In this document: one piece after another, positions 1 through 9,310 of the stretch
Layout: every line of letters begins with the position of its first letter
Position numbering within the stretch: position 1 is the first letter of the stretch
DNA from: Woeseiaceae bacterium
Lineage (GTDB): Bacteria; Pseudomonadota; Gammaproteobacteria; Steroidobacterales; Woeseiaceae
NCBI GenBank assembly: GCA_021773035.1
Contig: JAJFKU010000016.1
Span: forward strand, 157,715 to 221,714
Direction of reading: 5' to 3'
DNA: 64,000 bases
The notes under the pieces: model-generated
The model's input: the letters and a program-made list of their open reading frames with translations, nothing else
Databases searched by the model: none
What the model was told of the DNA's origin: nothing
Made by a program: the position numbers and the translations under genes

Positions 1-20
1 TTGTTGGCGGTATCTGCACA
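1..20 (-). CDS. possible prepilin start, cut by the window edge
   Basis: An ATG at 20-18 follows a GAGAG stretch and overlaps the end of the upstream pilin-like gene. Only seven codons are visible (M-C-R-Y-R-Q-Q). They look like the short basic leader that precedes the G-F-T-L cleavage site of type IV prepilins, and an MSHA-type operon usually carries prepilin genes here. The reading is inference from seven residues and position only. Confidence 0.3.
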
Positions 21-24
21 TCTC

Positions 25-1455
25 TCAGCACTCCGTGACAACGAGTTGCTCGTCAATACAAAACAACAGGTCATTGTGGGCATCGGACGCCGGACCTGAC
101 GCATAGTCGTCCGTCGTGCCGGCTCCCGGTATGTTCGTCGCGTTCAGGCCTTCAAGGTAGTTCGCTGAATTGAGCTTGGTGTCGATATCGCCCGGTGGAG
201 CATTTCGTACCTGTGCGCCGTTGCCCAAGCGATAGTTTGCAAACAACAAGACGGCGGCGTATTGCCCGGCACCGTTCACGGTCAGACAGTCTCCGCAATT
301 GGAGGGCACGGCGGCCGCTGGACTGTACGCGCCCGCGACAGCATAGAAAAAATGATCCTTCCATTGCTGCCATCGAGCGTGCTGCAGCGGTGACCATTCC
401 GGCACAGCCGCTGAATTACAATCACTCAAGACCCGGCTGATCGAATTACCCGATGCAGTACTGCTGTCGTCCGCGATGTCCGCCAAACGGCCGCTGTGCA
501 GGCCGGCGTCGATGTCATCGTATGACGCATCGGGCCGGTAGTCGGTCATCGCAACAGGGGCCGGCCACGGCAGTCTTCTGTCGTTCACGCCGCCAGGGTT
601 ACTGGCGCCATAGTCGGCAATGCAGGCAGCGATGGCAAGCCCGAGTTCGCTCATGGTATTCAAATGATCGCTGCCAGCGGTGACTCGGCGTTCTATGTCT
701 CTCCGCGTAATCGTCACTATGCGGTCGTTATGCTCCTCGCTATCTCCTGCAACCCTGGCAAAAACATCCAGAGCATCGGCAACACCGCTGAGAACGGAAT
801 TGGCGGCTCCGCTGACAGCATCAGTATCGAGGTAACCGGCTGGATTAGCGTCCGGCACGCATTGATTGCCAGCTGTAAATCCCGGACGTGCCTGTGTCGC
901 CAAAGGCTGCATCGCCGCTATCACCATCGCAACCGGACGATCTTCGGCCGATAAACCCTCCGCGATACTCGCTGACTCGACGTCGAACAACTGTAGCTGG
1001 CCATTGCTATCGGTGTTGATCATCTCAACCGTTTCTGCCGCGGCCTGCTTGTACGAGCCCGAAACCACGTACCAAAGACAGGCAGCGGCGGCGTCCTTGA
1101 GGGGGGGCAAACCCAGCGTCCGCCAGGGAAGCCTGCCGATCACCGACACACCCGGCGCTCCGCAGGCAGAGGTGTGCGCTTCTCCTTCCGCGAAACCGCC
1201 TGACGCATCGATGTCCGGGCAGGGTAAGCCGTGTGCTTGTCCCAGATTCAGGTTCGGATTGACAACAGCGAAATCAATCAGAGCTGCCCGGGCCTTCGCA
1301 AGCTGCGCCATCGACAGGCTTAGCTGATGTGTCCGTAAATCATCGCGGCTCAGGTTTGCGAGCAAGATCGTCGACATCGCCATGATAAGCCCGAGCATGA
1401 TGAGTAGCAGAGCGGCACCTTGTTGTCGCTGCGATGACACCCTAGTCGGCCTCAT
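25..1455 (-). CDS. prepilin-like (pseudopilin-like) membrane protein of the pilus operon
   Basis: About 476 residues. The N-terminus has a basic leader ending R-Q-Q-G, followed at once by a hydrophobic segment (A-A-L-L-L-I-M-L-G-L-I), the plan of a prepilin or PilX/GspK-like minor pseudopilin that is cleaved and inserted in the inner membrane. The large rest is periplasmic and has several Cys residues, plus a G-R-L-P-W-R-T-L-G-L motif that I associate with large prepilin-like proteins of MSHA clusters. I chose ATG 1455 (GAGG six bases upstream, 14-base overlap with the previous gene) over ATG 1554, which would overlap it by over 100 bases. The usual E at position 5 of mature prepilins is absent, so it may be a non-canonical minor pilin. 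Role within the pilus is not known. Confidence 0.6.
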   Translation of the reverse strand: MRPTRVSSQRQQGAALLLIMLGLIMAMSTILLANLSRDDLRTHQLSLSMAQLAKARAALIDFAVVNPNLNLGQAHGLPCPDIDASGGFAEGEAHTSACGAPGVSVIGRLPWRTLGLPPLKDAAAACLWYVVSGSYKQAAAETVEMINTDSNGQLQLFDVESASIAEGLSAEDRPVAMVIAAMQPLATQARPGFTAGNQCVPDANPAGYLDTDAVSGAANSVLSGVADALDVFARVAGDSEEHNDRIVTITRRDIERRVTAGSDHLNTMSELGLAIAACIADYGASNPGGVNDRRLPWPAPVAMTDYRPDASYDDIDAGLHSGRLADIADDSSTASGNSISRVLSDCNSAAVPEWSPLQHARWQQWKDHFFYAVAGAYSPAAAVPSNCGDCLTVNGAGQYAAVLLFANYRLGNGAQVRNAPPGDIDTKLNSANYLEGLNATNIPGAGTTDDYASGPASDAHNDLLFCIDEQLVVTEC

Positions 1456-1837
1456 CGTCGGCCTCAGCTTCGTCAGAGTGCTCGCCGCGCGCAATCTTAA
1501 CGGCGCCCGGGAACGTAACGGCAGCGCTGTTGCTGGTCGTGACGAATTCGCCATCTATGTACACTTTCGACACGCCGCTGCTACTCACTATGTAACCGGC
1601 GGCATTCTCACCATTCTTCTTATGCACCTGTCTTGGCACGGTGCCGCTGGCAAGAGGTGTTGCAGTTCGCCGCTGATCCAGTCGCTCACGCTGCTGCTGC
1701 GAAAAAAAGACTCGCCCTATCGTAACTTCGGGCAGCGACTCATAAATATCCGTATCGCCGCTTCTTGCTTCGCCGCTTGCGAAAAACAGAAAACAACCCG
1801 CGCAAAGTTTCACAACAGCACCGTAGCGGGTTTTCAT
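1442..1837 (-). CDS. small periplasmic PilP/MshK-like pilus assembly protein
   Basis: 131 residues with an N-terminal signal sequence (hydrophobic to about residue 20, A-R-S cleavage region). A short motif G-R-V-F-F-S-x-x-Q-R-x-x-L-D follows, which I recognise from small periplasmic proteins encoded next to PilO-like genes in MSHA-type loci. The C-terminus is acidic. It sits between a PilO-like gene (4-base overlap) and the prepilin-like gene, the place of MshK/PilP, which link the inner-membrane alignment complex to the secretin. Assignment rests on position, size and export signal more than on firm homology. Confidence 0.5.
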   Translation of the reverse strand: MKTRYGAVVKLCAGCFLFFASGEARSGDTDIYESLPEVTIGRVFFSQQQRERLDQRRTATPLASGTVPRQVHKKNGENAAGYIVSSSGVSKVYIDGEFVTTSNSAAVTFPGAVKIARGEHSDEAEADDEAD

Positions 1838-2457
1838 ATCGGCTCCCTGGGAACATCAGAAGTCAGAACGCTGAATATCTGGACTTCGCACGTCGCCGTT
1901 AGGTTCGCTTCACCGGCGCCACGGACGGTGCCACCCATGCTCGCGATTTCACAGGTGTCCACCTTGATCAGTCCGGGTGCCTGGCTTTGCAGCACGTCGA
2001 AGAAGCGCAACAGATCTATCTCATGCAGCAAGCCCATCTCCAACTGCAAGTTGCTGACACGAATCTGGATGTTGTCACCGCTCAGTAGCGAGCTCACTGG
2101 CGCAACGACGCCAAGTTGCGGCTCGATCGAATAGCTTATCCGCGGTAAGTTAAGTTTCGCCGATGTCGTGCGCATTGTTTCCACCCAGTCGAGGCGGCTT
2201 TCCCGCCCAATAAATCCCAACTCGTAGAATCGCTGATAGCGCCGATAGTAACGGTCAACCAGGCGTCGCTGATAAACGAGTGCATTGTGGTCCTCATGCA
2301 CAGCGTCATGATTAGCATTCAGCTCGTCGAACAGTTGTTTGTGATCACCGTGTATCCACAGCGCGGCACATAAAGCCACGACAGCCACACCCGCACAGGC
2401 TACCGGGCGAACGGTGTATTGACGGATGTACGGCCAATCAAGGTCATGTAGATTCAT
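1834..2457 (-). CDS. PilO/MshJ-like pilus alignment-complex protein
   Basis: 207 residues: a short cytoplasmic N-terminus, one transmembrane helix at about residues 18-36, a coiled-coil-like stretch rich in D, N, H, R and Y to about residue 80, then a small periplasmic domain. This is the plan of PilO, GspM and MshJ, bitopic proteins that pair with PilN-like partners. It overlaps the upstream PilM/PilN-like gene by 14 bases and the downstream PilP-like gene by 4 bases, so the three are probably translated together. Family inferred from topology and gene order. Confidence 0.55.
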   Translation of the reverse strand: MNLHDLDWPYIRQYTVRPVACAGVAVVALCAALWIHGDHKQLFDELNANHDAVHEDHNALVYQRRLVDRYYRRYQRFYELGFIGRESRLDWVETMRTTSAKLNLPRISYSIEPQLGVVAPVSSLLSGDNIQIRVSNLQLEMGLLHEIDLLRFFDVLQSQAPGLIKVDTCEIASMGGTVRGAGEANLTATCEVQIFSVLTSDVPREPI

Positions 2458-4030
2458 CTACACCTCCCGCCTGACTATCTGCATGCGGCAGCTCATAGTA
2501 GACCCGCAAGCGAAAACGTGCCGTATGACTGGTTTTGCGACTGACGATCTCTCCGGACACCGCTGCGTTGGTGCTTGCGTCAAACGGATACTCAAGCGCC
2601 ACCGCCCGCTGAAAATTCGTACGCGCCTCAAGGTCGGCTGCAAGCTGATCGATGCGCGCAAATGCCTGCCGCAGATTGCCGTCAAACGGCACAATGTCGG
2701 CCGTCAGTACCGCACTGACCGCATCGGTCGCCGCCACTACGACCAACGCCGGCGGATCACCGGGCCGTCGCCGTTCCGTGTTTTGCGTTTGCTGTGACTC
2801 GGTAAGCCAGCGGAGTTCCTGGACTTCAATGTCCGGGTAGTCGCCGAGTACCGCTCCGAGTTGGTTCATGATCCACGGCACCGGCACTCTGTTCGCGAGC
2901 AGGTAATCGCCAGTGTCCACCGCAAGCTGCATCTCGTGTGAATCCGCTTTAACCGGATCGAAGCTCTCATTCTCGCGGCGGAGAGTTTCCGCCAGGAAAT
3001 CAACTCGCGACTGAATATCGGAGATGCGGCTACTGAGTAACCAGACATCGCTCAGAAAAATCGCTGCAGCTATCGAGCAAGCTGCAGCGGTGGCTGTAGC
3101 CGTAGCGATAATTGCGTAGCGCATCCTCTTCATGTTCCAGTAGCGGTTCTCTCCGGAACTCGCATAGCTGTGCCTGGGCCGCCGCTTTGCGAGCGCGGAC
3201 AGAAAAACCTCCTCGAAGTGGTCATCGGCGGCGAGCGCAGCCTCACCCAGTCTCCTGGCGGCATGCGCCGGAGAAATGAACTGAAACTGGGTCGGGCTGT
3301 CGACATCGACCGACGACAGGACTTTCGCCGCCGTTTCGTCACTGGCGACTACGCACACCTGCAGGGTTTCCATGCCCGCGAGTAAACGGGTGCGCTCCAG
3401 GTAGCGACGACTGCGAGTGGTTTCGGTGATCACAAACTGGGCGTAGGCATCGTCACCGATCCCCGGCCCCTGGGAGAGCCGCGCGCTTCGTAGCTCACCA
3501 TCCTGGAGAAACACCTGGCGCAATTTATTGCCCTGGTGCGGAGCAACAAACATCACTGCACCGCTATCGACGAACAACTTCCTGACGACGGGGGGAGCCA
3601 TCAACGGTACTGAATAGACACCGCACAGCGGGGTTTTGTGGCTGAGTATCACCTGCATCCATGGATCCACCAGCTCATGATTCGAAATGGCGCTGTGAAC
3701 AACGCTGTACTGATCGTCCCTGCGTAGCGACCACCCTTGAAAAATGGACGTACGATAAGGGCTGCGCCGAAACTTCCCTTGCCTGCGCCGCTCTATCAGC
3801 GCTGCCCGGTCTCGCATCCCAAGTTTCGGAATCGTGTCCAGTGAGAACTCTTCTTCGATGACATCGATCAGCATGGCGCTGGACTTGTCCGGATCGGCAG
3901 CCAGAAATCTATCGAACTCCCGCAGGCCGCTTTCCCCGTCGGCGAACTCGACAGACCGGCGGCCGGCCGGCGCACCAAATAGCCAGACGTAGAGAGAGTC
4001 TTGTGTAACGAAAAAGACACGCTGTACCAT
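2444..4030 (-). CDS. PilM-PilN (MshI/GspL-like) fusion, pilus inner-membrane assembly protein
   Basis: 528 residues. The first 300 or so are soluble and would correspond to the actin-like cytoplasmic half of PilM/GspL. A single transmembrane helix (about residues 307-330, Ala/Ile rich) is followed by a heptad-like stretch and a periplasmic ferredoxin-like half, as in PilN or the C-terminus of GspL. Such proteins couple the cytoplasmic ATPase to the PilO/PilP alignment complex. It lies 2 bases after the GspF-like gene and overlaps the PilO-like gene. The fused form fits MshI-like or GspL-like proteins; a database search is needed to decide which. Confidence 0.5.
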   Translation of the reverse strand: MVQRVFFVTQDSLYVWLFGAPAGRRSVEFADGESGLREFDRFLAADPDKSSAMLIDVIEEEFSLDTIPKLGMRDRAALIERRRQGKFRRSPYRTSIFQGWSLRRDDQYSVVHSAISNHELVDPWMQVILSHKTPLCGVYSVPLMAPPVVRKLFVDSGAVMFVAPHQGNKLRQVFLQDGELRSARLSQGPGIGDDAYAQFVITETTRSRRYLERTRLLAGMETLQVCVVASDETAAKVLSSVDVDSPTQFQFISPAHAARRLGEAALAADDHFEEVFLSALAKRRPRHSYASSGENRYWNMKRMRYAIIATATATAAACSIAAAIFLSDVWLLSSRISDIQSRVDFLAETLRRENESFDPVKADSHEMQLAVDTGDYLLANRVPVPWIMNQLGAVLGDYPDIEVQELRWLTESQQTQNTERRRPGDPPALVVVAATDAVSAVLTADIVPFDGNLRQAFARIDQLAADLEARTNFQRAVALEYPFDASTNAAVSGEIVSRKTSHTARFRLRVYYELPHADSQAGGVDEST

Positions 4031-4032
4031 TC

Positions 4033-5235
4033 CTAGACCCCTATACTGCTGATCGTCTCGTAAATCGGACCGAGTACTGACAGCATGATCCAGCCCATAA
4101 TCGCACCAAGGACAACAGTCATCGCCGGTTCGATCATCGCCTTGAGGCGGTCGATCGATTCAGTGACTTCCCGATCGTAGAAATAACTGACATTGCTCAG
4201 TGCGTTGTCGAGCAGGCCGGTCGATTCGCCCATGCGAACCATGCGCACGACCAGTGGCGGAAACATCTCCGTTGCTTCGATACTGGCGCTGAGCGCTTTG
4301 CCATCGGCAATATTGGACGATATGTCCTGAATCGCCCTACGAATAACTGCGTTACCCGTAACATCTTCCCCGATCCGTAACGACGCCAACACGTCCAGGC
4401 CCGAGCTATAGCAAAGCGCGAAATAGCTGGCGAAACGACTTAACACCACTTTCGTCTGTATCGGCCCGATGTACCACGCATTGAGTTTCCAGCCATCCAC
4501 AATGTAGCGAAACCCGTCGCTGCGACTGGCCTGAAATTTGATCAGCAAAACGACCGCGGCGGGCAACGGCACTGCCCACCACCAATGTGTCGTCAGGAAA
4601 CCCGAGAATCCGATCAGCGCTCGCGTGTGGATGGGTAGCTCCTGACCCATTTCGCGAATGAAGTCGACCATCTGCGGCACAACGTACAGCATCATGAACA
4701 GCATCACGCCGACGACAACGACCCCAACGAACGCCGGGTAAAGAGTGACCGTTTTCGCCTTGGCTATTAGCTCGTCCTGCCATTTCAAGGACTCTGTGAG
4801 CTTCTCCATGACATTGGGTAGCTCACCCGACTGTTCGCCAACATTCACCAGGCTGACGAAGACATCGCCAAAAACCTGTGGAAACTCCGACATCGCCTGT
4901 GACAGTGTCTTCCCGGACTCGACAGACCCGATCAGGTTACTGATGAGTTCGCGGAATGACGGGTTACCGGCGCTGTCACGCAGGTCCGTCAGTGCTTCGA
5001 GTATAGGCAATCCCGCTCGCGTCATCTGCTCCATGTGAAAGCAGAAACCGATAAGGTCTTTGCGGCTCGCCCGAGCTTTTCTGAAGAACACGCCACGACC
5101 TTTTTCGGCGCAGCGCAGCATCTCCACGCCAGACTGCCGCAGCTGTGCCTCGAGCACACGCTCGTTGGAGGCTTCGAGGTTTCCCTCCACAATGACGCCG
5201 TTGGCATCCAGCGCTCTGTAATTGAAAGACGCCAT
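4033..5235 (-). CDS. mshG: GspF/MshG-type inner-membrane platform protein
   Basis: 400 residues with the two repeated GspF domains (about 65-190 and 270-390) and three hydrophobic segments near residues 165-190, 215-235 and 370-395. The N-terminus (F-N-Y-R-A-L-D-A-N-G) is that of GspF/PilC/MshG platform proteins, which convert ATPase motion into pilin polymerisation. I chose ATG 5235, four bases after the ATPase stop, instead of TTG 5247, which overlaps it. The symbol is given because the neighbouring ATPase and secretin are MSHA-type. Confidence 0.85.
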   Translation of the reverse strand: MASFNYRALDANGVIVEGNLEASNERVLEAQLRQSGVEMLRCAEKGRGVFFRKARASRKDLIGFCFHMEQMTRAGLPILEALTDLRDSAGNPSFRELISNLIGSVESGKTLSQAMSEFPQVFGDVFVSLVNVGEQSGELPNVMEKLTESLKWQDELIAKAKTVTLYPAFVGVVVVGVMLFMMLYVVPQMVDFIREMGQELPIHTRALIGFSGFLTTHWWWAVPLPAAVVLLIKFQASRSDGFRYIVDGWKLNAWYIGPIQTKVVLSRFASYFALCYSSGLDVLASLRIGEDVTGNAVIRRAIQDISSNIADGKALSASIEATEMFPPLVVRMVRMGESTGLLDNALSNVSYFYDREVTESIDRLKAMIEPAMTVVLGAIMGWIMLSVLGPIYETISSIGV

Positions 5236-5239
5236 TACG

Positions 5240-6967
5240 CTATGCAACCCTTGCCGTCAGGTCGACAACCCTGGATATCTCGGAAAGACTCGTCATACCG
5301 GCGAGGGCGTGACGTATGGCATCTTCCGCCAGATCCTTGAAACCTGATTCCAGTGCTGCCTGACGCAGCTCCATTCGAGTCGCCGACCGGGCGATCATTT
5401 CATCGATTTCCTGATTGATCTTCAGCACCTCGACAACAGCCAAGCGACCCTTGTACCCGAGGAAGTTGCAAGACTCACAAGACCCTTCGCGATAGAGCAA
5501 CACTGGTTCTGTGCCGCTGATCCCCAATAGCGATCGCTCCGCTTCGTCCGGTGCGTACGCCTGCTTGCAATGACCGCACAAGCGTCGCACCAGACGCTGC
5601 GCAACGATACCGATGATGTTACCCGCCATAATCTGCGGCTTCACGCCGATGTCGATCAGGCGCGGAACTGCTCCAAGCGCAGAGTTTGTATGCAGCGTTG
5701 TGAACACCTGGTGTCCCGTCATCGCTGCCCGAAACGCCATCTCAGCCGTCTCTTCGTCACGTACCTCGCCCACGAGAATGATGTCCGGGTCCTGCCGCAT
5801 CATCGAACGAATACCGTTTGCGAAGTCCAGCTTCGCCGCTTCGTTCAGGGAGGTCTGTCGAATCATGGCCATCGGATATTCCACCGGGTCCTCAAGCGTC
5901 ATGATGTTGACCGACTCATCGTTACGAAAATTGAGCATCGAATAGAGTGTCGTCGTCTTGCCACTGCCTGTGGGACCGGTAACAAGGATGATGCCTTCAG
6001 GACGCGCCATCATTACCTGCAGCGACGTCAACGTGTCTCTGATCAGGTTCAGTTTTTCCAGCGGTACGATGCCCTTGCGGCGGTCAAGCACGCGCAGCAC
6101 AAAGTTCTCACCGTGCGTCGTCGCCTGTGACGCAACACGAAAGTCGATCCTGCGGCCAGCCAGTGTCAGGCCGATACGTCCGTCCTGCGACGCCCGGGTC
6201 TCGGCAATATTCATCTTTGCCATTACTTTCAGGCGCACCACCATTCCGGGCCAATAGCTTCGGTGCAAGGCCATAACCTGTCGCAGCACTCCGTCGATTC
6301 TGTAGCGCACACGAAGAAAACCGGATTCCGGCTCGAGGTGTATATCCGAGGCGTCGCGCTTCACGGCATCTGCGAGAATAGCGTCGACCAGGCGGATGAG
6401 AGGATGACTGTACTCCTCCGTCTCAACAGCGATGTTCAGATCATCTATCTCGCCCGTATCGATCTCACTGAGAATCCCCTGTATCGAGAGTTCATATTGA
6501 TAAAACTGTTCGATCGCAGCCTCGATCTCAGCGTCTCCCGCAACCAGTGTCAAGATACCGATGTCGCTCCCCAGGGTTGCCGCAACCTGATCGACAGCAA
6601 CGACATTGAAGGTATCCGCCATGGCCAGGGTCAGCACTTTTTCGTTCTTGTCGAAGTTTATCGGCAGCATGCGGTAGCGGCGTGCGATGTTTTTGGGCAC
6701 CATCTTCAGCGCGTCAGGATCCGGAATCGCGGTTGACAGATCAATAGCATCATGTCCGAGAGATTCGCCCAGCGTATCGCGCAGCACGCCCTCGCTGAGC
6801 AGACCGAGCCTGACCAGAATTCGACCCAGAGGTTCGTCGTTACGCGATTGCTCCTTCAACGCGACCTGCAGCTGATCCTCGCTGATAAGCCCCGCCTCCA
6901 TCAGGCGCTTGCCGAGCGGCAGACTCGGTTCCGTGGTCTGCAACTTCCGAATCGTCGTTGTACTCAT
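5240..6967 (-). CDS. mshE: MshE-type pilus extension ATPase with tandem c-di-GMP-binding-type motifs
   Basis: 575 residues, GspE/PilB superfamily. The N-terminus has an L-G-x-x-L-x-x-x-G-L-x-x-x-x-L-x-x-A-L-x-x-Q motif at residues 18-40 and a second, looser copy just after. This is the MshEN motif that binds c-di-GMP in MshE. The ATPase core has a Walker A (GPTGSGKTT) near residue 330, an Asp/Walker B region (D-P-D-I-I-L-V-G-E-V-R-D-E) and a C-terminal tetracysteine zinc site (C-G-H-C ... C-E-S-C). It powers pilus polymerisation at the inner membrane. Its start overlaps the upstream gene by 4 bases. c-di-GMP control is inferred from the motif and fits the diguanylate cyclase encoded 5 kb away. 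Confidence 0.9.
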   Translation of the reverse strand: MSTTTIRKLQTTEPSLPLGKRLMEAGLISEDQLQVALKEQSRNDEPLGRILVRLGLLSEGVLRDTLGESLGHDAIDLSTAIPDPDALKMVPKNIARRYRMLPINFDKNEKVLTLAMADTFNVVAVDQVAATLGSDIGILTLVAGDAEIEAAIEQFYQYELSIQGILSEIDTGEIDDLNIAVETEEYSHPLIRLVDAILADAVKRDASDIHLEPESGFLRVRYRIDGVLRQVMALHRSYWPGMVVRLKVMAKMNIAETRASQDGRIGLTLAGRRIDFRVASQATTHGENFVLRVLDRRKGIVPLEKLNLIRDTLTSLQVMMARPEGIILVTGPTGSGKTTTLYSMLNFRNDESVNIMTLEDPVEYPMAMIRQTSLNEAAKLDFANGIRSMMRQDPDIILVGEVRDEETAEMAFRAAMTGHQVFTTLHTNSALGAVPRLIDIGVKPQIMAGNIIGIVAQRLVRRLCGHCKQAYAPDEAERSLLGISGTEPVLLYREGSCESCNFLGYKGRLAVVEVLKINQEIDEMIARSATRMELRQAALESGFKDLAEDAIRHALAGMTSLSEISRVVDLTARVA

Positions 6968-7548
6968 TCGTCACCCTCCGGGTTCCCGGAGGTCGACGTA
7001 TCGTCTATAAACGGAAACTGCTCAGCGTCGCTGCCGCTCGCTACATCATCCGACCCGGCGTACCGCGAGTCCGAGTCATTTAACCGGGGCGCGGTAAACT
7101 CCGTATCCACCAGACTCAACCTGACATGTTGCACAGCAAACCAGAATATGGCGGCGATCAATGCCAGCAGGATGCAGACATGGGGTGCAAACCTCGCCAG
7201 CACAGGCTCGCGGGTAACCGTGGGTAACGACGCAGGTACAGCAGCGGCAGCCACTTCATTTACCACTGTAATCCCGGGAGCAGTCGCTTGCAGGGCCGGA
7301 CCCTGCGTCTGCCGCAGCTCGTCAACTTCCCCTGCTTCATCCCCGTCTATATCGAAACTCGCGGCGAAGGAAACGGAGGTCTCGAATAGTGCGAGTTCCT
7401 CTGCCGTTTCCTGCCGCTCTGCAGCGGCGTCATTTGCGATGGTCGAGAAATCGCTGTGTGTCGTGTCGAAGCTACCGGAGTCCGATAGTGTCCGGCGTTC
7501 GTCGTCATCACCCGCCTGACGAAGAGCATCTAAAAGCAAATTCTTCAT
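6964..7548 (-). CDS. unknown single-pass membrane protein between secretin and ATPase
   Basis: 194 residues that I do not recognise. Residues 1-115 are acidic and probably disordered, with a short helical start (M-K-N-L-L-L-D-A-L-R-Q-A). One transmembrane helix lies near residues 125-142 (C-I-L-L-A-L-I-A-A-I-F-W-F-A-V). The last 50 residues are acidic and would be periplasmic. GGAG six bases before ATG 7548 supports the start; the stop overlaps the mshE start (ATGA). The position between mshL-like and mshE-like genes is roughly that of MshM/MshN, and an N-in topology could bridge the ATPase and the outer parts of the machine. That is inference only. Confidence 0.6.
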   Translation of the reverse strand: MKNLLLDALRQAGDDDERRTLSDSGSFDTTHSDFSTIANDAAAERQETAEELALFETSVSFAASFDIDGDEAGEVDELRQTQGPALQATAPGITVVNEVAAAAVPASLPTVTREPVLARFAPHVCILLALIAAIFWFAVQHVRLSLVDTEFTAPRLNDSDSRYAGSDDVASGSDAEQFPFIDDTSTSGNPEGDE

Positions 7549-7559
7549 ACTCGACTCCG

Positions 7560-9227
7560 CTAACGGTATTCAACGGCGCTCGCGGACCGTTGTTCCGCCG
7601 CGACATCGTAGTAGTCTGAGAGCCGAACGGCCGATGCCGCCTGCGCACCGTTGACGACGATGGTCGGTTTCAGGAAAATCACTAATTCGGTCTTGACCAT
7701 TTCGTCCTTACTGTATGAGAACAGTTTGCCTAGCTTTGGAATCCTGGTAAGTCCCGGAATACCATCCTTCGCGCTTTGCCGTTCGTTTTGCATGAGGCCG
7801 CCAAGTACCACGGTCCGGCCGTCCTGTACCTGCAGCAGGGACTCGATCTCCCTCACCTGAATCTCGGGAATCAGATTGTCGAAATCGGAACCCGCCAGTC
7901 GCGGCGCCGGGTCTATCGCAAAACCGGTAATGCGACTGATCGTCGGTCGAATATTTAGACTGACGAAGCCTCCATCGCTAATCTGTGGCGTTACACTGAG
8001 GACAAGGCCAACCGGGACCGTATGTACTTCACTGGTGAAAGTACGGCGCTCCGCAATATCGGGAGTCGCTTCTCTGATATCGAGCTCAACGGTAAAGAAC
8101 ACATGCTCATTGACAACCTTCAGCAAGGCTGTCTGATTGTTTAGTGCCATGACTTTGGGGCTGGAGAGAACCTTCGTGTCACCGAACTGCTGCAACATGC
8201 GCACAGTCGCCGAAATATTGCTGCCGTTCGGATCGTCGTCGTTGTACCCCAGCGTAAAGAACGGAGGTATCGAGAGGTTCGAGCCAAGTACATTGTTGCG
8301 CAGCGTTGCGCCGTTGTTACCGCTGCCGCCGCCGCTGGACAAGCGCTGCCAGTCAACGCCGGCCTGATAGTTGTCGCTGAGCTCGACCTCGACGATGGTC
8401 ATCTCGATCAACACCTGCCGCTGCGAGTTTGCAGTTACCCGGTTGAGGTGCTCCCCAACCCGGAATTGTTGTTTCTGGTTGCCTAGCACCGTTACGACAC
8501 CGGACATTCTGTTGACGATGACCGGATCGTTCTCCACCGGGGATACCGGCTCTCCGTCCTCGCGAGTACCTCTTACGATCGCTTCGAGACCCAGCTCAAG
8601 CGACGCCCAGAAATCGTTGTTGGAGACATTCTTGACGGTAGTCTTCGAGAGATTACCCTGATCATCACTCTGTGAGCCGGTCTCTTCGCCAACCGTACCA
8701 CCGGAAGTCGCTATCTGCGTGGCAACGCCGACTTCGCCCTCGCTGTTGCGCGCGATGTTGACGTAGTCGACCAGGTAGTTGTGCCAGTAGGGCACGTCAT
8801 CCTGTATGACAAGATTACGACCGCGCAATTCGTAGCGAAGCCGGGCCTGCTTGGCAATCCGGGCAAGCACCTCGTGCAGTGGACGCTCGATAGCGTTGAG
8901 CGTCACCGTTTTATCGCTGTCGGCCTGCATGTCCAGTTCAAGGCCCGCATCGCGTGCCAGCGAAAACAGCAGATCAACGGCCGCCACGTTTTTGACGACC
9001 ACGGTGTAAGTCTCCACCGGTTCTTCTTCGACGGGCTCCGGTATGGCAACGGGTAGCGGAACCGCAGCCGCTGGCAACGGCGCGACTTCGGAATCGTCCT
9101 CAGCAACAATGTGGCCAGCCGAGAAGTCGACCGTCGATTGCCCTGCGCAGCCAGTCAGCAAAAAACTTGCGGCGATCGACAAACAGTGATGAGAAAACGT
9201 ATGTTGCTGTGACTGGCCGGTCGACAT
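7560..9227 (-). CDS. mshL: MshL-type outer-membrane secretin, lipoprotein
   Basis: 555 residues. The N-terminus is a lipoprotein signal with lipobox L-L-T-G-C (Cys27). A proline/glutamate-rich linker follows, then a short secretin/TonB N-domain (about 75-150; V-T-L-N-A-I-E and L-x-R-I-A-K-Q motifs), then a Y-V-N-x-A-R stretch typical of MshL. The secretin barrel domain is at about 260-530, with V-T-P-Q-I-S and V-V-L-G-G-L-M near its end. It forms the outer-membrane gate through which the pilus leaves the cell. First gene of the operon, with its promoter region shared with the divergent K+ channel gene. Confidence 0.85.
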   Translation of the reverse strand: MSTGQSQQHTFSHHCLSIAASFLLTGCAGQSTVDFSAGHIVAEDDSEVAPLPAAAVPLPVAIPEPVEEEPVETYTVVVKNVAAVDLLFSLARDAGLELDMQADSDKTVTLNAIERPLHEVLARIAKQARLRYELRGRNLVIQDDVPYWHNYLVDYVNIARNSEGEVGVATQIATSGGTVGEETGSQSDDQGNLSKTTVKNVSNNDFWASLELGLEAIVRGTREDGEPVSPVENDPVIVNRMSGVVTVLGNQKQQFRVGEHLNRVTANSQRQVLIEMTIVEVELSDNYQAGVDWQRLSSGGGSGNNGATLRNNVLGSNLSIPPFFTLGYNDDDPNGSNISATVRMLQQFGDTKVLSSPKVMALNNQTALLKVVNEHVFFTVELDIREATPDIAERRTFTSEVHTVPVGLVLSVTPQISDGGFVSLNIRPTISRITGFAIDPAPRLAGSDFDNLIPEIQVREIESLLQVQDGRTVVLGGLMQNERQSAKDGIPGLTRIPKLGKLFSYSKDEMVKTELVIFLKPTIVVNGAQAASAVRLSDYYDVAAEQRSASAVEYR

Positions 9228-9310
9228 CGCTTAGCCCTTTGTGAATAAGCACAAGTACTCTGTAGTTGTCGTCCTATTCCGGGATTTCTTTAGGTCAGCC
9301 GGGCGAGCTC

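Noticed and set aside
1382..2134. 250-codon plus-strand frame in the pilus operon
   Set aside because: Opposite to three overlapping genes that fit the operon; no recognisable motif.
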